Assembly: GCA_017450065.1 (NCBI GenBank)
Contig: JAFSYI010000010.1
Coordinates: 1-45,999 of the forward strand
DNA length: 45,999 bases
Source of the DNA: Lachnospiraceae bacterium
GTDB lineage: Bacteria > Bacillota > Clostridia > Lachnospirales > Lachnospiraceae
Direction of reading: 5' to 3'
This document shows, in pieces, positions 34,351-40,855 of this stretch. Both the position numbers and the translations under genes were made by a program. Position 1 is the stretch's first letter; each line of letters opens with the position of its first letter. The notes under the pieces were generated by a model. It was not told the DNA's origin and searched no databases. It worked only from the letters and a program-made list of their open reading frames with translations.

Positions 34351-34566
34351 ATGTTGGCATTATCAAGAAAGAGAGATGAATCCCTGGTCATTGACAACAA
34401 TATCGAGGTAACGATACTGGATATCCGCGGCGATCAGGTTAAGATAGGAATAAGCGCACCGAAGGAGATACCGATCTATCGTAAGGAGGTATATCTCCAG
34501 ATTCAGGAAGCCAATAAACAGGCAATGGAAACTGCATCAGCTGAAGAGCTTAAGAAGATCTTTTAG
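34351..34566 (+). CDS. csrA: Carbon storage/translational regulator CsrA
   Basis: A 71-residue RNA-binding dimer: [40 protein letters not shown] and [12 protein letters not shown] are all canonical, with the conserved Arg in RKEVY. It represses mRNAs with GGA motifs near the ribosome binding site, flagellin above all. I chose ATG 34351 because AGGTGA lies six bases upstream and CsrA proteins begin MLALSRK; ATG 34345 overlaps the fliW stop but sits on the ribosome site. It is the last gene of the flagellar block. Confidence 0.95.
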   Translation: MLALSRKRDESLVIDNNIEVTILDIRGDQVKIGISAPKEIPIYRKEVYLQIQEANKQAMETASAEELKKIF

Positions 34567-34642
34567 AAGAAATATATCAGAAGAAATATTCAAAAAGAAT
34601 ATTTAAAAAGAATATTTAAAAAGAATTGTTTTAGATGAAACG

Positions 34643-34690
34643 AGGGTGAGCCGGAGAAATATAATCCGTTTCACCCTTACTTTTATTATG
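34643..34690 (+). terminator. Terminator of the fliW-csrA transcript
   Basis: AGGGTGA (34643-34649) with CCGGA beyond pairs with TCCG and TCACCCT (34671-34677), then TACTTTTATT. It is preceded by short imperfect repeats of AAGAATATTTAAA (34590-34625). Confidence 0.8.
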
Positions 34691-34789
34691 GCAGATTTAT
34701 TATTTCAGATCTGTGTTATATCTTTTGTTTGTCCTTTGTCTTCCGACCGGTTTAAATCCGATGTTTATTTTTGGCTTTTTGGTTTTTCA

Positions 34790-34978
34790 TCAGTCCTCAT
34801 CAGTCCACACCTCCTCTAACATAAGCTGTTTTCTCGCTTTTGACAGAGTCCTGAACTTCTCCATATCCTCATCACTTAGACCGAAACAGTCCTTAATGAT
34901 GAGTTCGGAATGATCAGCCAGATCGTTTATACAGGCAACTGTCGAATCGTTAATCTGTATATAGTTGCTGTGAACCAA
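34790..34978 (-). CDS. Hypothetical 62-residue protein, possible gene remnant
   Basis: The frame codes IQINDSTVACINDLADHSEL and a charged helix ending KARKQLMLEEVWTDED. Codon use looks protein-like, and the end (LEEVWTDED) looks like a natural C-terminus. There is no ATG or ribosome binding site: the only start is a TTG at 34978, just downstream of a stop. It may be the 3' end of a decayed gene. I do not recognise a family. Confidence 0.35.
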   Translation of the reverse strand: MVHSNYIQINDSTVACINDLADHSELIIKDCFGLSDEDMEKFRTLSKARKQLMLEEVWTDED

Positions 34979-35021
34979 AGATAAGGCGATTCACAATCGT
35001 TAGCAGATGTAGTAGAATAAT

Positions 35022-35171
35022 ATGGTTCGGATTGGTAAGATGTATACGGATATGCCCAAGCAATATGTACGGGTAAATGGACATATGATGGTAACATATG
35101 CCCTTAAGCCGGTGCTTGACTCTGACCATGTGGATAAGCTATACATAGTATGCGCAGATGAGTGGCGTTAA
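35022..35171 (+). pseudogene. IspD/TarI-like cytidylyltransferase fragment 1
   Basis: Fifty codons: VRIGKMYTDMPKQYVRVNGH, then MMVTYALKPVLDSDHVDKLY and IVCADEWR. This is the region just after the nucleotide-binding loop of IspD-type transferases (PKQY is the conserved motif). The N-terminal AAGxGxR loop and the C-terminal 170 residues are missing. A closely similar text (SGHVDKI, IVCADEW) recurs in the disrupted copy at 37707, so two related genes were once present. Confidence 0.65.
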
Positions 35172-35438
35172 GTACTGAAGCTTCTGAAATCAGGGCTCAT
35201 AGAATCTTCCTGTTTCATATCACATCGCTTTCCTCTTGACGACTTGAAGGAGGGTTTTGATATCATGCATGAGAAACGGGAAGATTATGGGAAGGTGATC
35301 ATGATGTCCGATTGCTCTGGGTTAGGAAAAAGTTGACCAATAATAAAAAAATGTGTAAAATAATAACAAATCATAAATAAATCCCTTAAAGCATAAACAA
35401 ACATAAAAAACATAAAACAAAGATAAAAAGGAGCTATG
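35172..35438. other. Spacer between ispD remnant and ATPase gene
   Basis: There is no supported gene. The last 90 bases are extremely A-rich with short repeated ATAAA-type words, likely a promoter and leader region for the ATPase gene. Confidence 0.4.
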
Positions 35439-36527
35439 ATGGCTAAAAAAACAGATCCTTTTACAAGAACCCCGGGTATTGCCGGAAAAGCATACATAGA
35501 TAATGGTATAGCTGATGAAATAATTGAAAACTTCCGTAGTGAAGAGTCAGCAAAATACGTTTACAAGATAACCGGCCTACGCGGTTCCGGAAAATCTGTG
35601 GAATACAGTAAGGTGATCCGAACCCTTAAAGAGGATAAAAAGTGGCTTGTATATCCGTTGTCTGCATCCGGTGAAGCGGTACCCACCTTGATATCCAAGC
35701 TTAGCATGGAAAAATTCATTGATTCCAAGGAAATCACGACATCTGTCAGCTCCACCACATCAGTTGGTGGGAACGCGGTCGTTGTCTCAGGAAATGAATC
35801 GATAAATATTCAAAAAACATTTACTGACAAGGAACAATTTTATTCACCTGAGGCAACACTTACCAAAATGATATCTATTGCAAATGAAAAAGACTACAGG
35901 GTCCTGATCGGCATAGAGGATATTTCGAAAACGCCGGAAATTGTTAGACTTTTGTCAATAATAGGATCGATGCTTTTAGAAGGATTGTCGGTATACCTTC
36001 TTGTTACCGGCCTTTCGGAGAATATTGAGGATTTCTCATCAGAGAGTAACCTAACGTTTTTCATGAGGGCTGATTCGAGGGAGATTAAGACCCTGAACAG
36101 GTTTGACATAACATATATGTATGAGAAACTACTAGGTCTCGATTCTAAGGAAGCTAAAAGAATGGAATCGATATCAAAAGGCTATGCGTATGCATATCAG
36201 GTACTCGGAACGCTATATTTTAATAAGAAAGATGGAGAAACTATTGAAGATATAATGCCGGAATTCGAGAGGATTATGTTTAAGGATACTTACGATCTGA
36301 TATGGAAATCATTAACTAAAGGTGAGAAAGAAGTAGTCAGGTGTATTTTTAAAACACAAGATGGAAGAGCCGAAGATATAAAGGCGTTGATGAAAAATCC
36401 CGCATCCTATTCGGTATATAGAAACAGACTGATGAATAAACATCTGGTAAACGGCGATACGAGAGGCTACTTGAGCATCGGACTTCCGATGTTTGATAAG
36501 TTTGTTGAAATATGGGGAGACGAGTAA
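35439..36527 (+). CDS. P-loop ATP-binding protein of unknown function
   Basis: A 362-residue ATPase. Walker A is ITGLRGSGKSVEYSKVI (near residue 50) and Walker B YRVLIGIEDISKTPE (near 155); the middle has an unusual Ser/Thr/Val-rich stretch (TTSVSSTTSVGGNAVVVSGN). The C-terminal half is helical and ends in a winged-helix-like region. The layout (P-loop plus C-terminal winged helix) resembles STAND/Orc1-like ATPases of the same broad class as the window's other orphan ATPases, but no nuclease domain is visible. AAAAAGGAGCT is close, so I chose the second ATG (35439). It is AT-richer than its neighbours, which suggests transfer. Confidence 0.65.
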   Translation: MAKKTDPFTRTPGIAGKAYIDNGIADEIIENFRSEESAKYVYKITGLRGSGKSVEYSKVIRTLKEDKKWLVYPLSASGEAVPTLISKLSMEKFIDSKEITTSVSSTTSVGGNAVVVSGNESINIQKTFTDKEQFYSPEATLTKMISIANEKDYRVLIGIEDISKTPEIVRLLSIIGSMLLEGLSVYLLVTGLSENIEDFSSESNLTFFMRADSREIKTLNRFDITYMYEKLLGLDSKEAKRMESISKGYAYAYQVLGTLYFNKKDGETIEDIMPEFERIMFKDTYDLIWKSLTKGEKEVVRCIFKTQDGRAEDIKALMKNPASYSVYRNRLMNKHLVNGDTRGYLSIGLPMFDKFVEIWGDE

Positions 36528-36572
36528 TACCTCATAACCGACCAGATGTGAAAAACGACCGAATAGACATAA

Positions 36573-36728
36573 ATGAAATACATTGACCTGCGAATTAACA
36601 GGGCATTCGGCGCATCGTCATGGGATGATATTATAAATAATCTTTCAATCGGCGAGTTTGACTCCTTAACATGGTCAGGCACCAATGTGGGTCTCCGGAG
36701 GATAAGTAAGCTTTTGCATGGAGGTTAA
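36573..36728 (+). CDS. Hypothetical 51-residue open frame
   Basis: MKYIDLRINRAFGASSWDDI then LSIGEFDSLTWSGTNVGLRR ISKLLHGG. It has protein-like composition but no ribosome binding site; a stop codon directly precedes the ATG. It overlaps the ribosome site of the next gene. It may be the tail of a lost gene. Confidence 0.3.
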   Translation: MKYIDLRINRAFGASSWDDIINNLSIGEFDSLTWSGTNVGLRRISKLLHGG

Positions 36729-36729
36729 C

Positions 36730-37710
36730 ATGATAAAAGATCAATGGTATGCGGTTTTATCATCACATCAGGTTAAAAATGGCAAGGTCACGGGAGCGAG
36801 GCGGTTTGGTGAGGATATAGTCTTCTTCAGGACAGCTTCGGGTGAGCTGGGATGTGTAGGCAGTGCGTGCGCACATCGTGGGGCATCGCTTGCAAAGGGC
36901 TGCGTAAAGGATAAAAACATACAGTGTCCGTTCCATGGGATCGAGTATGATCTTACAGGGCGTTGTGTATACGTGCCTTCTGAGGGCAAGGGATCCGTGG
37001 ATGACTATTCCAGATTTCATATGAAGCATTACCATGTGTGTGAAGCAGGCGGTATCGTATTTGTCTGGTATGGTGACGGTGAGCCTGTAGGAGAACCGGA
37101 TTATTTCGATGTGATCACCGATCAGGGATTTGCCTATGATCATGTTGAAGATACATGGAAGGTTGATTATTCAAGAGTGATCGAGAACCAGCTGGATGTC
37201 TCGCACCTGCCCTTCGTACACAGGACAACCATCGGAAGGGGTAATAAGACGCTGTGCAACGGCCCCAAGGTTATATGGCTTAATGATAATACCCTTCAGA
37301 CAAGTGCCAATAATGAGGTAGATGAGGGTCAGAAGCCCAAGTCTTCGGAAGAGAGCATAATAAAGGATACCAACCTTACCTTCAAGTTTCCCAATATGTG
37401 GCTCAACCATGTATCGGATAAGATCATGATCCTTGCCTTCTTTATTCCCGTTGACGATGAGAATTCCATAATAGCACTGCGGTTTTACAATAAGATCACC
37501 GGTGTTAAGGCAGTGGATAGGGCAATTGCCTGGCTGGGAAGCAGGGCGAATAAGGTTGTGGAGAGACAGGATAAGATGATCGTGGAAACGCAGCTTCCCA
37601 AAAAGACACAGCTTAGGATGAACGAGACCCTGGTTGCGGCGGACCTGCCCATTATCGAATACAGGGCAAAACGGGAGAAGCTTAAGGGGGTGAGGGATCA
37701 AAAGAAATGA
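36730..37710 (+). CDS. Rieske non-haem iron oxygenase-like protein
   Basis: A 326-residue protein. The N-terminal Rieske domain has Cys47-x-His49 (SACAHRGASLAKGC) and Cys66-x2-His69 (IQCPFHGIEYD), the 2Fe-2S ligands. The C-terminal domain carries ENQLDVSHLPFVH with Asp156, His159 and His164, the mononuclear iron motif of ring-hydroxylating oxygenases. All metal ligands are present, so it may be active, although these enzymes normally use O2 and a reductase partner, neither evident in an anaerobe. GGAGGTTAAC directs the ATG at 36730. Its stop overlaps the ATG of the ispD-like gene (ATGA), which ties it to a glycan or cytidylyl-sugar pathway rather than to aromatic degradation. Confidence 0.85.
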   Translation: MIKDQWYAVLSSHQVKNGKVTGARRFGEDIVFFRTASGELGCVGSACAHRGASLAKGCVKDKNIQCPFHGIEYDLTGRCVYVPSEGKGSVDDYSRFHMKHYHVCEAGGIVFVWYGDGEPVGEPDYFDVITDQGFAYDHVEDTWKVDYSRVIENQLDVSHLPFVHRTTIGRGNKTLCNGPKVIWLNDNTLQTSANNEVDEGQKPKSSEESIIKDTNLTFKFPNMWLNHVSDKIMILAFFIPVDDENSIIALRFYNKITGVKAVDRAIAWLGSRANKVVERQDKMIVETQLPKKTQLRMNETLVAADLPIIEYRAKREKLKGVRDQKK

Positions 37711-38202
37711 ACTATGCACTAATGCCGATCCTTGCTTCCGGTCATGTGGATAAGATCTGTATCGTATGACTTTCTGAAGGCAAACAAGGAAATGCATTCA
37801 GAAATCATGCGTTCCGCATGACACGGTCCTGCTTTTAGCAGAACCTGGTCGAGTACGAATCCCGAATTTCTGATGAAATTCAGGATTCTATGCGCAGATG
37901 AATGGTGTGATGAGATAATAAAGGATGCGGAATCATCCGGTTTGGATACAGGGAAGATAATGGGATTTACACAGGCCAGTGATACAAGGCAGCTGTCAAT
38001 ACTGAACGGATTTCGGTATATATTGGATATGAATACGTCAGAGTGCAAAGATGATCCAGAGTCGGAGGACTCACCGGATACAGTGATCATACATGATGCG
38101 GCCAGACCATTTCTTACAGAAGACCTGCTTGACAGATGCTATAGTGCATTAAGTGAGGATGGGGACACAGAATTACAATATTGGAAGAGTAACAGATATT
38201 AA
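37707..38202 (+). pseudogene. IspD/TarI-like cytidylyltransferase, interrupted by a repeat
   Basis: The frame begins MNYALMPILASGHVDKICIV and is stopped at once by an inserted family C repeat (37769-37888). It resumes as CADEWCDEIIKDAESSGLDT and continues through DTVIIHDAARPFLTEDLLDR, the conserved HDAARP motif of IspD-type CTP transferases. Removing the insert and one TATG rejoins IV and CADEW in frame. It also lacks the N-terminal nucleotide loop (deletion after MNYAL) and the end after SEDGDTE. The gene was once translationally coupled to the Rieske gene. Confidence 0.8.
37769..37888. repeat. Repeat family C, copy 2, inserted in ispD-like gene with 4-bp duplication
   Basis: A 120-base insert flanked by TATG on both sides (37765-37768 and 37889-37892). 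It is the reverse complement of the copy at 33571-33690 with long identical stretches. It carries the same chain of hairpins. The empty site can be deduced from the homologous fragment at 35022, which reads straight through GTATGCGCAGATGA. Confidence 0.85.
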
Positions 38203-38226
38203 TGAGGGAGAATAACGGGGTATGCC

Positions 38227-39018
38227 ATGTGGTATGTGATACAGGTAAAAAGCGGAGAAGAAATGAGGATGAAAACACTGCTTGATAAGCTCGGAACAGA
38301 GGGAGCTTACAGGGAGTGTTTTATTCCTATGTTTGAGGATGTGAGAATAAGCGGCGGGAAATGCAGGATAGTGTTCAGAAGACTTTTCCCCGGATATATC
38401 TTCGCAGACAGCGATGATCCGGACAGGCTGTTTGAAACCCTGAAGGGGATCCCGGATTTTACAAGATTGCTTGGAACTTCAGAAGCGGACGGAAACAAGG
38501 TTTTCATACCGGTCGGGGAAGAAGACCAGGAATTTATGATGACAATGTTTGAAGACGGTCTTATGCATATAAGCTATGTGCATATGAACAGGAACGGAAG
38601 GATCGACAAGATCGCGGGACCGCTCAGCAATTACCGCAATCATATAACCAAGCTTGAGCTAAGGCACAGGATGGCCATTGTGGAAGCTGAAATGTTCGGA
38701 AAGAAACGTAAGGTGAAGTTCGGCTTCTTTACAGATGATGATCCGGAGCTGCCGGAGATAGTCAGGCTCAAGAAAGATATCACGAACACGGATAACACAG
38801 GGGACGTACTGGACGGAATGGTGGAATTAGACATTGGCATCCATCCGGGAGATAAGGTCAGGGATGACACAGGTATATACGGAGACCAGATATTTACGGT
38901 TGAGAGGGTGGACCTAAGGCGCAGGACCGTTATATCGACCATTGAAATGTTCGGTACCGGTGCACGTATTGAACTCAGAGCTGATGAAGTTACTAAGGTT
39001 GGTGAAGCTGCGGATTGA
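38227..39018 (+). CDS. loaP: LoaP-type NusG paralogue (antiterminator)
   Basis: A 263-residue protein. The NGN domain starts at the first residue (MWYVIQVKSGEEMRMKTLLD, CRIVFRRLFPGYIFAD, IPDFTRLLGT), a middle segment has GPLSNYRNHITKLELRHRMA, the region around the end of the NGN domain, and a C-terminal KOW domain begins near IHPGDKVRDDTGIYGDQIFT. It is longer than housekeeping NusG (about 180), as specialised paralogues are. LoaP proteins antiterminate long polysaccharide or antibiotic operons. It sits at the head of the window's glycan block, where such genes normally act on the genes that follow. Confidence 0.85.
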   Translation: MWYVIQVKSGEEMRMKTLLDKLGTEGAYRECFIPMFEDVRISGGKCRIVFRRLFPGYIFADSDDPDRLFETLKGIPDFTRLLGTSEADGNKVFIPVGEEDQEFMMTMFEDGLMHISYVHMNRNGRIDKIAGPLSNYRNHITKLELRHRMAIVEAEMFGKKRKVKFGFFTDDDPELPEIVRLKKDITNTDNTGDVLDGMVELDIGIHPGDKVRDDTGIYGDQIFTVERVDLRRRTVISTIEMFGTGARIELRADEVTKVGEAAD

Positions 39019-39051
39019 AAAGATGCAGGCACGATTCAACTAATTAAAAAG

Positions 39052-39080
39052 TTGACACATTCCGCATAATCCCTCATAAT
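39052..39080 (+). promoter_or_regulatory. Promoter of the HTH-HipA-like kinase gene
   Basis: TTGACA (39052-39057), 17-base spacer, CATAAT (39075-39080). The start site would fall near 39087, close to the first in-frame ATG. Confidence 0.75.
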
Positions 39081-39101
39081 GAAAATATGGGGGATCATGT
39101 T

Positions 39102-40373
39102 ATGAGGAATGAGCGTAATGCAGGAAGAAAGCCTAAGATTTCCAATGCCGAGATGAAGGATATAATCTTAAGGCATGAAGCAGGAGAGGGTATTCCTTCG
39201 CTTGCATCAGAATACGGGATATCAAGGCAGGCGTTGTATAAGAGACTTAAGGAAAGCAGCTATAAGCCCGTGAGTATTGAATACTATACTGCCGGTGAGT
39301 TGTGTACATTGATCGAGGTTGATTTTCGCAGGAATGATCTGCATGTAGTGAATTATGCTGTCGAGCTGTCGAGGCGGGCATTCGGATATATTGAGGACCC
39401 GGGATGGGATGATTTTCTGCGCTTCATTGAGGATTATTACCTGGATGCAAGCGGAAGAGACAGAGCCGGAGGTTACTTCCTGAGTGAGTGTGGGCGGAAA
39501 TATTCATTGGAGGATATCCCTCCGGATAACGGAGATAAACATCTGGTTATCAGAATGGAGCATGATCAGAAACTGCCGGTATTCAACTTTAATAAGAAAG
39601 AGATAATACTGACACGATCTGATACTGATGGGTTCCAGATGAAAGCCCTAACCTCGGATCGAAAATATTTTGTCAAAGCACAGGCAGTCATGTCCGGTGT
39701 TAAGCTTAATGACTGGGCGGTGGAGATTATTTCGACAGGTATATGCCGACAGCTGGGGATTCCCTGCGTGGAGCAGAAACACTGCAGGTTTGTTTACGGC
39801 GGCAGGGAATATGATGGAGTGTATTCACCCAATTTTGAGCTGGACGGGTATACGTTTATGTCTTTTGAGGGACTTCTTGAGAGGATGCACAGGTCGTCAA
39901 AGGAAGATAAATTCATAAAACTGGGGGCAATAGAGAAGCTTAAGTGGTGTGCAGCGCTGCTGTCCGAAGCAGGGAATATATCATATGAAGATACAGAGAA
40001 ATACGTTCTGGATCTTGCGGTGCTGGATTGCATTATTGGGAATGTTGACAGGCATACAAGGAATTTCGGGCTGTTTTATAACGTTCACACCGGAGAATTC
40101 GAAATACCTCTTGTGTTTGACAGCGGGATGGGACTTTTCGAGAATGATTCGTACAGGGATGAATACAGAACATTTGAAGAAGCGATGAACCATGTGTATG
40201 TTGCGCCATATGGGGAGGATCCGTTTGATATGCTGGAGCTGCTGGATAAGGAATACGGATTACGGTCAATATATGGAAACAAAGAGGGATTTATATACGG
40301 GGATGTGCTTAAGACGGAATTTGCATTGGAATACGAGAAGAGGATGAATGAATTATGGCAGAGGTCAGGCTGA
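39102..40373 (+). CDS. HTH domain fused to a HipA/CtkA-like kinase
   Basis: A 423-residue protein. Residues about 7-50 are a resolvase-like helix-turn-helix (GRKPKISNAEMKDIILRHEA, LASEYGISRQALYKRLKES). After an unrecognised segment comes a HipA-type kinase core: YFVKAQ with Lys192, the catalytic loop GNVDRHTRNFGLF with Asp316, His318 and Asn321, and the metal motif VFDSGMGLF with Asp340. HipA-like kinases phosphorylate proteins such as tRNA synthetases and are usually toxins paired with a separate HTH antitoxin; here the HTH is fused. The ATG at 39102 follows GGGGGATC; ATG 39087 coincides with the predicted transcription start. The next gene overlaps its 3' end by 19 bases. Confidence 0.75.
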   Translation: MRNERNAGRKPKISNAEMKDIILRHEAGEGIPSLASEYGISRQALYKRLKESSYKPVSIEYYTAGELCTLIEVDFRRNDLHVVNYAVELSRRAFGYIEDPGWDDFLRFIEDYYLDASGRDRAGGYFLSECGRKYSLEDIPPDNGDKHLVIRMEHDQKLPVFNFNKKEIILTRSDTDGFQMKALTSDRKYFVKAQAVMSGVKLNDWAVEIISTGICRQLGIPCVEQKHCRFVYGGREYDGVYSPNFELDGYTFMSFEGLLERMHRSSKEDKFIKLGAIEKLKWCAALLSEAGNISYEDTEKYVLDLAVLDCIIGNVDRHTRNFGLFYNVHTGEFEIPLVFDSGMGLFENDSYRDEYRTFEEAMNHVYVAPYGEDPFDMLELLDKEYGLRSIYGNKEGFIYGDVLKTEFALEYEKRMNELWQRSG

Positions 40374-40711
40374 TAAACAACCTTAAGGGAATACTTTATT
40401 ATCTAGATATGCCGCTGCTTGATTTTGAAATACGTAACAGGGAACTTGTGAGGGCAGTCGATTTAAATGAGGGAAAGCTGTTTCCTCCGGAGCTTGCCAT
40501 ATGGGGAATAAGCTATGGTAATATAAATGCTTTTTTTCAACGCCGGACCATGAAGGAAGGCTGCATGTTTTATCGTGAGCATCTTCGAGCTATAGGCATG
40601 GAGAGGTTTGATTTTGACGAGTATATAAGAAAGAACAATGGCAATAATAACGTTGACAATTATTGGATCCGCTTCCCGGACTTTGGCGCAAAGCGCTTCG
40701 GGGATCTGTAG
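40355..40711 (+). CDS. Small protein overlapping the kinase gene, candidate partner
   Basis: A 118-residue protein, MAEVRLINNLKGILYYLDMP onward, with a conserved-looking core (LLDFEIRNRELVRAVDLNEG, PPELAIWGISYGNINAFFQR, TMKEGCMFYREHLRAIGMER) and no membrane segment. It begins 19 bases inside the kinase gene in another frame, so the two are translated together. I do not recognise a family. By analogy with HipA-type loci it could be the antitoxin, a substrate-recognition or an inhibitory subunit; this rests only on gene arrangement. Confidence 0.7.
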   Translation: MAEVRLINNLKGILYYLDMPLLDFEIRNRELVRAVDLNEGKLFPPELAIWGISYGNINAFFQRRTMKEGCMFYREHLRAIGMERFDFDEYIRKNNGNNNVDNYWIRFPDFGAKRFGDL

Positions 40712-40772
40712 ACTCGCTGTTTGTCTGTGCTTATGTCAGTTGTTGATAAAGCTGTACATATGGTCAAGTATC

Positions 40773-40817
40773 AATGCAAGGATAGAACTCAGAGCTGATG
40801 ATGTAAGCAAGGTTTGA
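40773..40817 (+). pseudogene. 3' end fragment of a second loaP gene
   Basis: The frame codes NARIELRADDVSKV and stop, nearly the same as the end of the LoaP KOW domain (ARIELRADEVTKV at 38961-39000). Only the last 14 codons remain. The bases just before (40744-40770) loosely match the HVDKLYIV region of the ispD fragments, with a one-base shift. Confidence 0.6.
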
Positions 40818-40855
40818 TCACAGATCAAAAAATTTATTATGCGGGGGAAAATCAT

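Noticed and set aside
35285-35497. Minus-strand open frame before the ATPase gene
   Set aside because: It runs through A-rich leader DNA and overlaps the start of the ATPase gene; its hydrophobicity comes from the T-rich strand.
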